Origin: G963677085 sp963677085
Lineage (GTDB): Bacteria; Planctomycetota; Planctomycetia; Pirellulales; Thermoguttaceae
Assembly (NCBI GenBank): GCA_963677085.2
Contig: CAXXFH010000004.1
Location: 2,976,001-3,040,000 of the forward strand
DNA: 64,000 nucleotides
Reading direction: 5' to 3'
In this document: positions 16,601-24,994 of the stretch, in pieces
Layout of the letters: every line of letters starts with the position of its first letter
How positions within the stretch are numbered: position 1 is the stretch's first letter
Made by a program: the position numbers and the translations under genes
Notes under the pieces: model-generated
The model's input: the letters and a program-made list of their open reading frames with translations, nothing else
Told to the model about the DNA's origin: nothing
Databases searched by the model: none

Positions 16601-17632
16601 ATGGCCGTTACGTTGGCTGGACCACTCTTGTTGATCGTCGTGTTGTCTCTGGTCGTTGCTGCCGGATTATTCCTTGGCGGTGCGATTAGCGGTCGCATCA
16701 AGATCCTGTTGCTGGGTTTGGTGGGCGGAGTGTTTATTTTTCTGGCCGTGGGTGTCGTCGTTTTGCTGTTCTTTGTAGCCAGTAGAACGCAAGTGGCGTC
16801 ATCGCATCAGCCCGTGGAAATAAATATCGGCGCTTCGGTGCATCGTTCACCGGAGGTCGATGCCGATCAAGCGAACGGTTCGAGCGATCGCGCAAAACGC
16901 GACCCACTGGCCGGCGCCCCCCTGCCCTCTCCTGTCGACGTGGCCACGGCCGACAGTGCTGCGGACGAAAAACAGGCGAAAGACGATACCTCGTCGGAAA
17001 AGAAAAGCGAGCCTGACAAGCCGAGCGACGAGACGGCGAGCGAACCGAACCGGGCGTCTAACAACGACGCGGACGTTGCTGCAAAACCAGCCCTCACCCC
17101 CGGCCCCTCTCCCGAAGCGGGAGAGGGGAGTAGTACATCGTCGGCCGACGATGCTGAAACGTCGGCTGACGTCGAGCGGCCTGCTTGGGTTGAGGCTGAA
17201 CCGAAACGCGTCGGGGACGTTTACCTGATGAGCATCTCGGCAGGCCCGTATACCACGCGGCTGGAGTGCGACCGGATGTTGCCCCAAGCGGTCCGTACGG
17301 CCGTCGACGAGTATGTCGAAACGTATCTCGGCCCGGAGGCGGTCGGCCAGATCCGCCTGTCGCACGAAGCGTTGGACGACCTCGTTCACGAGAAGTGGGA
17401 GGAGACGCTTCAAACGACGTTAACTCCCACCACCCGATTTCCGATGAAACGGTTGCACGCCCTGCTTCAGTTTGATCGGGCGTTTAACGACCGGCTCAAG
17501 GTGGCGTGGCGCGAGGCGGTGGTTAACCGGCGGCTTTGGTATGCCGGTGGCGGTTTGACGGCCGTATTGGCCCTGTTGGCCGCTGCGTTCGGGTACTTGA
17601 AGATCGACGAGGCCCGCGGTAAAACACCATAA
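16601..17632 (+). CDS. membrane protein with in-frame repeat insertion
   Basis: Encodes 343 aa from ATG 16601. Two transmembrane helices near the start (LLLIVVLSLVVAAGLFLGG and a second at ~30-60), a low-complexity charged linker (~85-180), a soluble domain and a final helix (~310-330). The linker carries ALTPGPSPEAGEGSS, which is the translation of a dispersed REP-like repeat (17091-17130) kept in frame. The folded part (YTTRLECDRMLPQAVRTAVDEY) is not recognised. It follows the kinase gene by 47 bases and is probably co-transcribed. Confidence 0.65.
   Translation: MAVTLAGPLLLIVVLSLVVAAGLFLGGAISGRIKILLLGLVGGVFIFLAVGVVVLLFFVASRTQVASSHQPVEINIGASVHRSPEVDADQANGSSDRAKRDPLAGAPLPSPVDVATADSAADEKQAKDDTSSEKKSEPDKPSDETASEPNRASNNDADVAAKPALTPGPSPEAGEGSSTSSADDAETSADVERPAWVEAEPKRVGDVYLMSISAGPYTTRLECDRMLPQAVRTAVDEYVETYLGPEAVGQIRLSHEALDDLVHEKWEETLQTTLTPTTRFPMKRLHALLQFDRAFNDRLKVAWREAVVNRRLWYAGGGLTAVLALLAAAFGYLKIDEARGKTP
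17091..17130. repeat. REP-like CCCTCACCCC repeat inside a coding sequence
   Basis: A 40-bp hairpin-forming repeat (CCCTCACCCCCGGCCCCTC ... GAGAGGGGAG). Related copies are at 32513-32553 (intergenic) and 35628-35664 (inside uvrA). Confidence 0.75.
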
Positions 17633-17685
17633 TGGTCCCGGTTGCAGGCTCGGGCGAAAGCCGTCATACTTGCGGAGGATGTCCC

Positions 17686-17868
17686 GTGGAAGAAGCAAGG
17701 GCTTACTTCGTTGGCTGGGGGACGTTGGCATTAATCAACGCCGGCTTGGCCCAAAGCAAGAATCGCAGCGGCCTGCTCTGGTTTTTGCTGTCGTTCTTCT
17801 TGCTGGGGCCAATCGCGACGTTTATCCTGGTAACGTTCTGCGACAAAGTGCGCGAGCCGCACGAATGA
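17686..17868 (+). CDS. small membrane protein
   Basis: Encodes 60 aa from GTG 17686, with a clear GGAGG seven bases upstream. The longer frame from 17632 lacks this. It reads EEARAYFVGWGTLALINAG, then AQSKNRSGLLWFLLSFFLLG and GPIATFILVTF: two short hydrophobic helices with a basic hairpin between. The pattern LLWFLLSFFLLGPIATFIL resembles the small phage-shock or superinfection-type membrane proteins that planctomycetes also carry, but I cannot assign it. It lies directly upstream of the repeat leader and sigma factor gene. Confidence 0.6.
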   Translation: MEEARAYFVGWGTLALINAGLAQSKNRSGLLWFLLSFFLLGPIATFILVTFCDKVREPHE

Positions 17869-17899
17869 GCGTGAGTCGTCGTTCGTTGCCGAGGACGGC

Positions 17900-17993
17900 C
17901 CGAAAAACAACTTACCGTTTTCCAGGGCGGAACCCGAGGGCCGTTGCGAAACGCGGCCGGGCAAATCGGCAAGTTATTTGTCGGTCGATCCTA
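17900..17993 (+). repeat. structured ~90-bp repeat upstream of the ECF sigma gene
   Basis: Matches 23784-23877 (inverse strand) at roughly 80% over its length. Ends CCGAAAAACAACTTACCG and CGGCAAGTTATTTGTCGG pair with mismatches at fixed places, and an inner GGCCGT...GCGGCC hairpin sits in the middle. It ends 15 bases before ATG 18008. In the second copy it precedes its gene in the same orientation, so it may be a leader or a mobile palindrome. Confidence 0.7.
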
Positions 17994-18007
17994 ACTAATC
18001 CGGCCTC

Positions 18008-18652
18008 ATGCCGCCTGTACCCAAATCCGACAACCTGCTGGTCGATCGTATCCACCGTGGCGAGGCCGAAGCGTGGGAAGAGTTGATTGCGCGCTACGAA
18101 GGCCGGCTTCTGGCCTACGTCGACACCCGCTTGCGGAATCGGGCCGTTTCGGAAGACGTGGTCCAAGAGACGTTCATCGGTTTTCTCACCAGCCTGCCCA
18201 ACTACGACACGCGTCGGCCGTTGGAAGGTTACCTGTTTTCGATCGCTGCCCACAAGCTGACCGACCACATGCGGCGCGAGGGGCGACGTCCCACGATTCC
18301 CTTGATGCCCGAGGGAGCCAGCAACGCCAGTAGTTGGGAACCCAAGGGCAAAGCCCGGCCGGCCAGCAGCATTATGCGCAGCGGCGAGCGGCGCGGCCTG
18401 GAGCAGGTCGCCCTGGCCGACGCCGTACGGCAGCAGATCGAACACTGGCAGTGCAAGGGCCAGTGGGACAAACTCCGCGTGAACGAGCTGCTCTTCGTGC
18501 GAGGGATGGCCAATAAAGAAGTTGCCCAGGCGTTGGGCCTGTCGGAACAAACGGTCGCCAATTACAAACACGAGTTCATTGCCCGACTGCAAACGCTGAT
18601 TCGCAAACAGGACTTGCCGGAAGAGGTGTTTCCGCAGTTGTATGAGGAGTAG
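18008..18652 (+). CDS. ECF-type RNA polymerase sigma factor
   Basis: Encodes 214 aa. Region 2 is AWEELIARYEGRLLAYV, then SEDVVQETFIGFLTSLP with LEGYLFSIAAHKLTDHMRRE, the usual sigma-70 core-binding and -10 recognition segment. Region 4 is FVRGMANKEVAQALGLSEQ followed by TVANYKHEF. A ~50-residue basic linker separates them. It should direct RNA polymerase to a small regulon. The following gene encodes a zinc-type anti-sigma protein. No Shine-Dalgarno is evident at ATG 18008, and the structured repeat lies just upstream. Confidence 0.85.
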   Translation: MPPVPKSDNLLVDRIHRGEAEAWEELIARYEGRLLAYVDTRLRNRAVSEDVVQETFIGFLTSLPNYDTRRPLEGYLFSIAAHKLTDHMRREGRRPTIPLMPEGASNASSWEPKGKARPASSIMRSGERRGLEQVALADAVRQQIEHWQCKGQWDKLRVNELLFVRGMANKEVAQALGLSEQTVANYKHEFIARLQTLIRKQDLPEEVFPQLYEE

Positions 18653-18720
18653 CCGTTCGCGGTTTCGCCGTCAGCCGATTCTCACTGCTTTAACGTCGCA
18701 CCGTCTTTGATCGAACACCC

Positions 18721-19131
18721 ATGGCCGCACCCATTCGACAATCCGACCTGGAAGCCTATCTCAGCGAAGAACTGCCGCCGGCGCGGATGGCCGAGGTGGA
18801 GATCGAACTCCGCAAGCGGCCCGAACTGGTCGAGCACCTCGGAGCGATTCACTCGCGTCGCGATGCGGGCGTACACTCGCTGGGCGAAATCTGGCGTCAA
18901 GGCCGGCTCAGTTGTCCCACCCGCGAACAGTTAGGCAGCTATCTGTTGGAGGCCCTGCCGGACGAAGCGGCCGACTACATCAAGTTTCACCTCGACGTGG
19001 TCGGATGTCGCTACTGTCTGGCCAATCTGGCCGACTTGCGCGACCAGCAGGCCGAGCAGCACGAGACGGTACAAACTCGGCGACGGAAGTTCTTTCAAAC
19101 CAGCGCCGGGTATCTGCGCGACAAGCGTTGA
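18721..19131 (+). CDS. zinc-binding anti-sigma factor (soluble)
   Basis: Encodes 136 aa, starting 68 bases after the sigma gene. IKFHLDVVGCRYCLANLADL holds the H-x5-C-x2-C cluster of ZAS-type anti-sigma domains, and LGSYLLEALPDEAADYIKFH precedes it as in planctomycete partners of ECF factors. There is no transmembrane helix, so it should bind the sigma factor in the cytoplasm, possibly with redox-sensitive zinc release. The first 55 residues form a separate small helical segment. Confidence 0.7.
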   Translation: MAAPIRQSDLEAYLSEELPPARMAEVEIELRKRPELVEHLGAIHSRRDAGVHSLGEIWRQGRLSCPTREQLGSYLLEALPDEAADYIKFHLDVVGCRYCLANLADLRDQQAEQHETVQTRRRKFFQTSAGYLRDKR

Positions 19132-19165
19132 CAGGCTTTTTCCCACTGGTTTCCCAACACCACTG

Positions 19166-19189
19166 GTTCCCAAGCCCCAGCTTGGGAAC
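19166..19189. repeat. GTTCCCAAGC palindrome, copy 3
   Basis: A 24-bp palindrome, GTTCCCAAGC then CCCA then GCTTGGGAAC, between convergent genes. Confidence 0.8.
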
Positions 19190-19214
19190 GAGGTGGCAAG
19201 GGGACTCCCGAGCA

Positions 19215-19937
19215 TTACTCTCGCACTTGCATGCTGCCCGCGATCAGTGCGCCCAGTTTGTCGACATTGACACTGCCTTGCAGCGAATCCGGGGCTCGCA
19301 GACCGATGAACACGGTGTAGTCGCCCTGCTCGCTGATGAAGAACACCGAGCGGCCCGACATTTCGCGGAAGCTCCCCTGCCCTGCCGGATCGATGTAGTA
19401 AAACTCCTGCATGCCCGTGTAGCCGGTGCGCTGCCAGTCGATAGTACGTCCCTCGGGCGTCTTGCACTGGACAGTCGTCACCTCGTCCGACGAATCGGGA
19501 AAGGCCGTCTGTAATTGGGCTCGCAAATGTCGTGCGGGATTCTTGATTGGGTTGGTCTTGTTGTCGTTGACCGCCAAGTAGCAGTAGAATGAAATCTTAC
19601 CGCCGGTCGAGTCTTCGACGAAGTCTTCGTAGGTGTATCGCAAGCCTGCCAACACAGGCGAGAAGGGCACCACGCGTTTTAGATTGGGGAGTTGGCCATC
19701 GACTTCCACATCTTTGACCAGCGGCGTCTTGGTAAACAACTTCGGCACTCGCACCATGATAGGCGTATCGCCGACGGCGGCCGCGTCGTAAAACTCGCTG
19801 AAGTCCGAACGCTGGGAGAGTTCGGTCAGTCCGGCCTTCATCCGCCGCTCGTACTCGCCCGTGCCGCAACCGGCGACCGCGACCAATACGAGCCCCACCG
19901 AAAGGAAGAGATGCCGATTCATTGCGTGCCTAGTCAT
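19215..19937 (-). CDS. lipoprotein of unknown function
   Basis: Encodes 240 aa. The signal peptide ends in the lipobox VAVAGCG, so Cys is the lipidated residue and the protein is membrane-attached. ATG 19937 and ATG 19922 (MNRHLF) are both plausible starts. The mature part is mixed alpha/beta (RVPKLFTKTPLVKD, KISFYCYLAVNDNK, VFFISEQGDYTVFIGLRAPD) with no motif I recognise. It ends 77 bases after the plus-strand anti-sigma gene and lies 31 bases beyond the end of the large gene on its own strand. Confidence 0.65.
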   Translation of the reverse strand: MTRHAMNRHLFLSVGLVLVAVAGCGTGEYERRMKAGLTELSQRSDFSEFYDAAAVGDTPIMVRVPKLFTKTPLVKDVEVDGQLPNLKRVVPFSPVLAGLRYTYEDFVEDSTGGKISFYCYLAVNDNKTNPIKNPARHLRAQLQTAFPDSSDEVTTVQCKTPEGRTIDWQRTGYTGMQEFYYIDPAGQGSFREMSGRSVFFISEQGDYTVFIGLRAPDSLQGSVNVDKLGALIAGSMQVRE

Positions 19938-19968
19938 GGAAGTGTTCCTGTTATGATTTCATTTGAGG

Positions 19969-22900
19969 TCAGTCGAATATCAGGTAGCCGAATCCCTCGG
20001 GCCGAACGTCGACGGCGGCCGGTTGGGTCCAACTCTGGAAGCCTACATTAGGAATGATACGTTGCAACCCCACCGCCCAGGTGCTGCGTGCCGAGGGAAA
20101 TTGCCCGGTAAGCTGTTCCAGGGGAATGGCCGCTTCGGCCGTCCAGAAGCCGTCGGCTCGGGCGGCGGCCACGAACCAAGTGGGATTCCACGTGGCGTCG
20201 CCCCAGCAGCCTTCGCCCGTACAACCGCGATGGTCGATGGTCAGCCGGTAGGACGTAACGAAGTCGCGGTCGAGATCCAGGTAGATTTCCACCCGATCGT
20301 GCGAACTAAGGTCGGGGTCCCGGGTTCGCGGTCCCTCGGCCGGCGGATACGAGGCCCCGGGCGCCTCGCGGCAGCGGATGCCCAGGTAAAGGAACTCGCG
20401 GTCGTAGGCCGTCTGTACCGTGGCCGCCCAGGTGTCGTCGTCGCCCAGCGCGCTCTTCAACGGCGCCGCCCTGGCCGTCTGCCAAATAGCGTCGTCCAGT
20501 TGGCCGTCGAGCGTTGGTTTGACGGCCGACGCCACGCAATGCAGAATCGACTTCGCAGGAATGCCCTTGGGCTCAAGCAGCCATTGTTCGCCTCGGGCAC
20601 AGTCGCTCCAGGCGTCGCGTTCGGCGCTGCGTGAGGCGGTTAAGTAAAACCGCTCTGCTTGACGCGGAAACCCTTGATGGCGATGGGCCGCAGCCAACGG
20701 GAATCGCAGCTCCGGCTGGGCAAACAGCTCGGGCTGGGTGCGTTCTACCTGCTTGCCAATCTCGGCAGCTCGTTCCGCACCCTTGTGTTGCTGCGACAGG
20801 TCGACCGACAAGGTCGACGTTTGCTGCACGGCGAAACGTTGCTTGCCCTGTTCACGCCACGCCGTCTCCGCGCTGGCGTGGTACTGGATCAACCACAACG
20901 CCGCCGGCCGACTCATGGCGTGCTGAGGAAACCGCGTAACGAGCAGTTCCATGGTCTCGGCAGCCAGTGGCCAGTTGCCGTTGCGGTAATACTGTTGGGC
21001 CAAGTGATACAGCAGTTGACCGGCCGCCGTAGGATCGAGTCCCCGCGTGAGATCGGCCGTTTGGGCCAATAGCTGACGTCCCGCCTGGGGCTGCTCGTCG
21101 GTCGAACGCAACACGGCCTCCATGTTGCGCCGCTTTTGGGCCATGCGTTTCAGCAAGTCGATGCTTTGCAAGGGCGGATCGACGAGTTGGCGCCGGGCGT
21201 CGCTGCCGGGCCAAATGGCCAGGCCGTGGAAGAACGCCCGGGTAGCGTCGCGTTGGAGTGTTCTGCCTGAACTCTCGTCCTGTCCGGCGCCGCCCGGCTG
21301 ACCGTTGCGATGGTCGAACATCTGCCGAAAGCCGATCTGCTCGGGCGAACTCTCAAACCGCTGGGCGAGAAGTCCACGGGCCGACGTGGCCATATCGTCC
21401 AGCGAACGGCCTAAACGCGGCGCAAGCTGGCTAGTGACGAGACTCGTTTGGCAGAAGCCCGACGGCCGCGTCATCGCGAACCCGCGCCGCACTCGCCATG
21501 GCTCCAAACCGGCGTGGGTGATCTGTTGGGTGAAAGCCGTAGGATCGGCCGCCGCTTCCACGGCTTCGACCACCGCTTGATGGATCAAATGGTCCAGCGG
21601 ATCGTCGCCGCGGGGGCTGAGGTCGTGGGTAACGATTACCTCGGGTCGCCAGATGCGGATTTGTCGCACGAGATGGGCGGTCAGTTGTTGCGTGCCCCGC
21701 GCGTCGTTCGCGCGGTCCCAACCGGCAACGATCTGTTGGGCACCCATTTCCAGGCCCGGTTGCCGCAAGGGAAATCGCCAGGCGGTTTCCGTTTCGCTGG
21801 CTCCCACGGCCACGGCCGCTTCGTGCAACCGGTCCTGGGTGTGCGACTCGCTGCGTGACGAGGTTTCGATGTCGCGGCGGTTGAGTACGTCGACCACGGC
21901 CAAGTAGCCGTCGTTGCCCGCGAGCCGGGCGAACAGCTCTAGCGGCACATCGTCGGGCGAACTGAACAGTCCGAGCAGGGCCGCCCGACGACCGCCGTCG
22001 CGCTGTCGCCGCCAGGTTTGGCCGCCGTCGTCGGTGGCCAGGATCGTGCCCAGGGCACCGACCGCCCAACCATGTTGTTCGTCGACAAATGTCAGTGCGT
22101 GTATCGGCAGACTCGTGCCGGTGGGTTGTGCAGTCCAGGTGTGCCCGGCGTCGGACGAATGGAAGACGTTCGTGCCGGGGGTTCCGGCAACCCAGCAGTT
22201 CGATCCTCGCACGGCCAGGGCCCGAAAGTCGAACTGCTCGGACACGCCCTCGGGAAGCGGTCCGGGCGGAGTTTGCCAACTGGCGCCCAGGTCGGCCGTG
22301 GTCATGACCAGTCCGCCGTCGCCGACGAGCCAACCGTGTACTGGCGCCACGAGGGCGAGGTTTGTAAGCCGGCGCAACCCGAAATCGCCCACCCGCGCCG
22401 GCTGCACCCCGCCGCGCTGAATTACGGCCACGATGCCCTGGTGCCCTATGGCAGCACCTGTCTGCGGGCTCACGAAGTCGGCCGCCAGCCAGTGGCCCAG
22501 TCGGGCGCCGCTCAAGGGAGTCCAACTTTGGCCGCCGCTGTCGGTCACAAACAACCCGGTAGGATACAGGGCCGAAGGACACGCCAGGGCCCAGCCGTGC
22601 CGGGCGGTAACCATGCGGAGTTTTTTGACTGCTGGCAGCAATACCCGATCGAGATGGCGCCAATGGCGTCCGCCGTCGCTGGTAGCGAGCACCACCGCCA
22701 TGCTGGTGTGCGTATACGGATGGGTCTGCCCGCCAGCGGCCCAGCCGGTTTGCTGGTCGAGGAAACAGACCGACTCGAGAGGGCACGAGACGCCGGAGAC
22801 TTGCTGTTGCCAGTGACGGCCGCCGTCGTCGGTATGCCAGAGGGTCCCGCGGTCGCCTACCGCCCAACCGTGTCGCGGATCGACGAACGAGACGTCGGTC

Positions 22901-23049
22901 AGCCGGGCGTCGTTGCGCATGGCCGTGGCGGCCATCGGGTCGGCGCTCGGCCCGGAGAACGTTGCCGGGGCCGATTCGCTACCCGTCGGCAGTGCGTCGG
23001 CCGAAAGTTGGGCCATTAACAACGCGGCGAGCAGTGCGTAGCTGGACAT
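19969..23049 (-). CDS. secreted three-domain protein: Ycf48-like propeller, degenerate PIG-L-like deacetylase, CBM9-like domain
   Basis: Encodes 1026 aa with a signal peptide (ALLAALLMAQLSADA). Residues ~45-350 are repeats of the FVDPRHGWAVGDRGTLWHT...DDGGRHW type, as in Ycf48/Asp-box propellers. Residues ~358-640 recall the PIG-L/LmbE deacetylase fold (LLGLFSSPDDVPLELF and EVIVTHDLSPRGDDPLDHL). The usual AHPDDE motif reads SSPDDV, so the zinc His is lost and this domain may be inactive. A TPR-like helical region (~690-800) precedes a CBM9-like C-terminus (KPTLDGQLDDAIWQTA ... SSHDRVEIYLDLDRDF). A role in sugar binding at the surface is likely. The reaction is unclear. Confidence 0.6.
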   Translation of the reverse strand: MSSYALLAALLMAQLSADALPTGSESAPATFSGPSADPMAATAMRNDARLTDVSFVDPRHGWAVGDRGTLWHTDDGGRHWQQQVSGVSCPLESVCFLDQQTGWAAGGQTHPYTHTSMAVVLATSDGGRHWRHLDRVLLPAVKKLRMVTARHGWALACPSALYPTGLFVTDSGGQSWTPLSGARLGHWLAADFVSPQTGAAIGHQGIVAVIQRGGVQPARVGDFGLRRLTNLALVAPVHGWLVGDGGLVMTTADLGASWQTPPGPLPEGVSEQFDFRALAVRGSNCWVAGTPGTNVFHSSDAGHTWTAQPTGTSLPIHALTFVDEQHGWAVGALGTILATDDGGQTWRRQRDGGRRAALLGLFSSPDDVPLELFARLAGNDGYLAVVDVLNRRDIETSSRSESHTQDRLHEAAVAVGASETETAWRFPLRQPGLEMGAQQIVAGWDRANDARGTQQLTAHLVRQIRIWRPEVIVTHDLSPRGDDPLDHLIHQAVVEAVEAAADPTAFTQQITHAGLEPWRVRRGFAMTRPSGFCQTSLVTSQLAPRLGRSLDDMATSARGLLAQRFESSPEQIGFRQMFDHRNGQPGGAGQDESSGRTLQRDATRAFFHGLAIWPGSDARRQLVDPPLQSIDLLKRMAQKRRNMEAVLRSTDEQPQAGRQLLAQTADLTRGLDPTAAGQLLYHLAQQYYRNGNWPLAAETMELLVTRFPQHAMSRPAALWLIQYHASAETAWREQGKQRFAVQQTSTLSVDLSQQHKGAERAAEIGKQVERTQPELFAQPELRFPLAAAHRHQGFPRQAERFYLTASRSAERDAWSDCARGEQWLLEPKGIPAKSILHCVASAVKPTLDGQLDDAIWQTARAAPLKSALGDDDTWAATVQTAYDREFLYLGIRCREAPGASYPPAEGPRTRDPDLSSHDRVEIYLDLDRDFVTSYRLTIDHRGCTGEGCWGDATWNPTWFVAAARADGFWTAEAAIPLEQLTGQFPSARSTWAVGLQRIIPNVGFQSWTQPAAVDVRPEGFGYLIFD

Positions 23050-23059
23050 GTTCCATCCT

Positions 23060-23278
23060 TCATCCGATCAGCGAAAGCGTGACCAGCAACCCCAGCCATG
23101 CTACGTAGACCACGGCTAGGGTGGCCAATAACCACTTGCGTTTGACGGCTGGCCGCACCGGCGCGGCATCGGTTCCCGCGCCACCAGCGACGACCGTGGC
23201 AGTCGAGGAACTAGAATCACGAGAGGAAGTTCCCCGCCGTTGCTGGTTGGCCGCCGTTTTTTTGCCGTGTTTCGCCAT
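23060..23278 (-). CDS. small single-pass membrane protein
   Basis: Encodes 72 aa from ATG 23278 (MAKHGKKTAANQQRRG). A basic, Ser-rich cytoplasmic tail of ~45 residues precedes one C-terminal helix (WLLATLAVVYVAWLGLLVTL). The frame runs upstream into the neighbouring gene and was not used. Its stop is 11 bases from the start of the large secreted protein and its start 26 bases from the end of the Minf_1886 gene, so the three may be one transcript. Unknown function. Confidence 0.6.
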   Translation of the reverse strand: MAKHGKKTAANQQRRGTSSRDSSSSTATVVAGGAGTDAAPVRPAVKRKWLLATLAVVYVAWLGLLVTLSLIG

Positions 23279-23304
23279 GGTTGCCAGCTTCTCGGAGGGC
23301 CGTG

Positions 23305-23745
23305 CTACGCTTCCGGCGGAACGATCCGGAATTCTTCGCAGAAGGCCGTGTCGAAATCGAAGACGTCGTCGAAGTCTTCCCGGCGGTCGTGAGGAGTCTT
23401 CCGCATCTGGCCGATGCGGATTAGGTTGAAGACAATCTCTCCGAAATCGCCCGTTGTGTGAATTCCCCAGTTGTTCAACACGGTTTTCGCCATATAGCCG
23501 AATTGCTCGACCGCGTAGCAGCGGATGGCTTCGCAAAGCTCCTGGCCAGTAACGTGCCGCTCGGCCTCCTCGGCTTCGTCGGTTTCCTTTTCGGTCGACT
23601 CGCTAGACTCGCTTGGCGATTCCGTGCCCATTTCCAGCACGTTTTGCGCATAGTTGAGCGACTCGAAAACGAACACGTACGCATCGAACGTATAGCGTGT
23701 GTCTTCTTTCAGCAATTCAGCAATCGGATGGGAGGGATCAAGCAT
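23305..23745 (-). CDS. Minf_1886-family protein
   Basis: Encodes 146 aa from ATG 23745 (MLDPSHPIAELLKEDTRY). It follows the family I know as Minf_1886: YVFVFESLNYAQNVL, HVTGQELCEAIRCYAVEQFG, YMAKTVLNNWGIHTTGDFGE and IVFNLIRIGQMRKT. An acidic insert (SPSESSESTEKETDEAEE) lies in the middle. Function is unknown and the protein is soluble. The frame extends upstream to 23892 only because it crosses the structured repeat. The gene lies between RicT and the small membrane protein. Confidence 0.8.
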   Translation of the reverse strand: MLDPSHPIAELLKEDTRYTFDAYVFVFESLNYAQNVLEMGTESPSESSESTEKETDEAEEAERHVTGQELCEAIRCYAVEQFGYMAKTVLNNWGIHTTGDFGEIVFNLIRIGQMRKTPHDRREDFDDVFDFDTAFCEEFRIVPPEA

Positions 23746-23783
23746 GGCAACAAAACAACACGGGGAAGACGGCCAAGGGTGTT

Positions 23784-23877
23784 TTAGGATAGACCGACAA
23801 AAAACTTTCCGATTTGCCGGGCCGTGTTTCGCGACGGCCCTCGATTTACGCCTTGAAAACAATAAGTTGTTTTTCGG
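23784..23877 (-). repeat. structured ~90-bp repeat upstream of the Minf_1886 gene
   Basis: Second copy of 17900-17993, inverted, so that relative to its downstream gene it has the same orientation. It starts with CCGAAAAACAACTTATTG and closes with CGGAAAGTTTTTTGTCGG. The inner hairpin GGCCGT/ACGGCC is perfect here and has a G-U pair in the other copy. It ends 38 bases before ATG 23745. Confidence 0.7.
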
Positions 23878-23972
23878 CCGCCTCTTTACCATTCGAGGCG
23901 GTTAAAAAAAACCGGCTTTGGGTTCGTACATCCGCCGAACGAACAACCTCGGTACCAGTTTTGAAACGGCTT

Positions 23973-24842
23973 CTAGGACTTCGAGGACTGACCACTCGTT
24001 TCATTCTGGTTCGACGGGGCCTCGTCGCGGGATTCTGGTTTTTCGGCCGGGGTGCAATCGGCTACGTCGACCAGCACACGCCGGCGGTCTTCGGTGATTA
24101 CCGTCAATTGGGCCGCGAGGATTTCCTGGCCAACGACCTTCGCTCGACCTTCGGGCGTATCGACATAGGATCCTAACGAAGGCATCTCCTTCTGGCCCAA
24201 CTCGTAGGTGTCGTATTCGTAGCGAAGACAACACTTCAACCGGCCACATCGTCCGGAAATCTTATTGGGGTCCAAGGTGGCCTTTTGCAGTTTGGCCATT
24301 TTCATCGAGACGGGGGGCATTTGCGCCAAGTGCGAGTTGCAGCACACGGCCTTGCCGCAATCGCCGAAGTCGGCCAGCAGTTTGGCTTCGTCGCGGACAC
24401 CAATTTGCCGCATTTCGATCCGAGTCTGGAACTCGCTAGCCAACATCCGAACCAGTTCGCGAAAGTCGACTCGGTTTTCGGCCAGATAATAGACCACGAT
24501 CCGCTCGCCGCCGAACACGTGTTCGATGTCGACCAGATTCATTTCTAGGTTCAGCTTATCGATACACCGTTGGCATACCTGGAGTTCTTCGCTCGTACCG
24601 GCCCGAATGCGGGCGACCTCGTTGTGGTCGTCGTGGGTCATCTCCCGTAGAATCTGCCCTTCGGCCGGATCGCGGAGCCGCGCAACGGCTTCGTCGTCGG
24701 CCAGGCAAAGTACCTCACCAACCTCCAAACCGCGATCGGTCCGGGCGATAACCTCCTGACCACGGCGGTACTGCTGACCGCTGCTGGCCGTGAAGATTCC
24801 CAGGAACCGCATGGCACCATATCGAACGATATATTTGGACAT
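23973..24842 (-). CDS. ricT: RicT (PSP1/YaaT) family protein
   Basis: Encodes 289 aa. The PSP1 domain is full: VRYGAMRFLGIF, DRGLEVGEVL, NLVDIEHVFGGERIVVYY, then LLADFGDCGKAVCC and KISGRCGRLKCCLRYEYDTY. The CGKAVCC and CGRLKCC cysteines are the conserved ones proposed to hold an Fe-S cluster in RicT of the Bacillus RicAFT complex. There it affects RNase Y-dependent mRNA processing. The last ~30 residues are a low-complexity acidic tail. Cytoplasmic. The gene precedes Minf_1886 on the same strand, with the structured repeat in the gap. Confidence 0.85.
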   Translation of the reverse strand: MSKYIVRYGAMRFLGIFTASSGQQYRRGQEVIARTDRGLEVGEVLCLADDEAVARLRDPAEGQILREMTHDDHNEVARIRAGTSEELQVCQRCIDKLNLEMNLVDIEHVFGGERIVVYYLAENRVDFRELVRMLASEFQTRIEMRQIGVRDEAKLLADFGDCGKAVCCNSHLAQMPPVSMKMAKLQKATLDPNKISGRCGRLKCCLRYEYDTYELGQKEMPSLGSYVDTPEGRAKVVGQEILAAQLTVITEDRRRVLVDVADCTPAEKPESRDEAPSNQNETSGQSSKS

Positions 24843-24994
24843 CCGCCGCCGTCTGTCGCAGGAGAGCCAAGAAGTGCGTCGCGGCGATCGAGCCTTCGTC
24901 CAGCCGCCGCGCGCATCAAGGACGAAAAACTCAATATACCCTGCCGGCCAGTTTGCGAAAAGGGAGCCTAAATAGGCTGGGTAAGGCCGGCAAG

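Noticed and set aside
21431..23019. Two long reading frames (21431-22867 minus and 22018-23019 plus)
   Set aside because: Both overlap the three-domain protein at 19969-23049 in other frames, and their Arg/Pro-rich translations are typical shadows.
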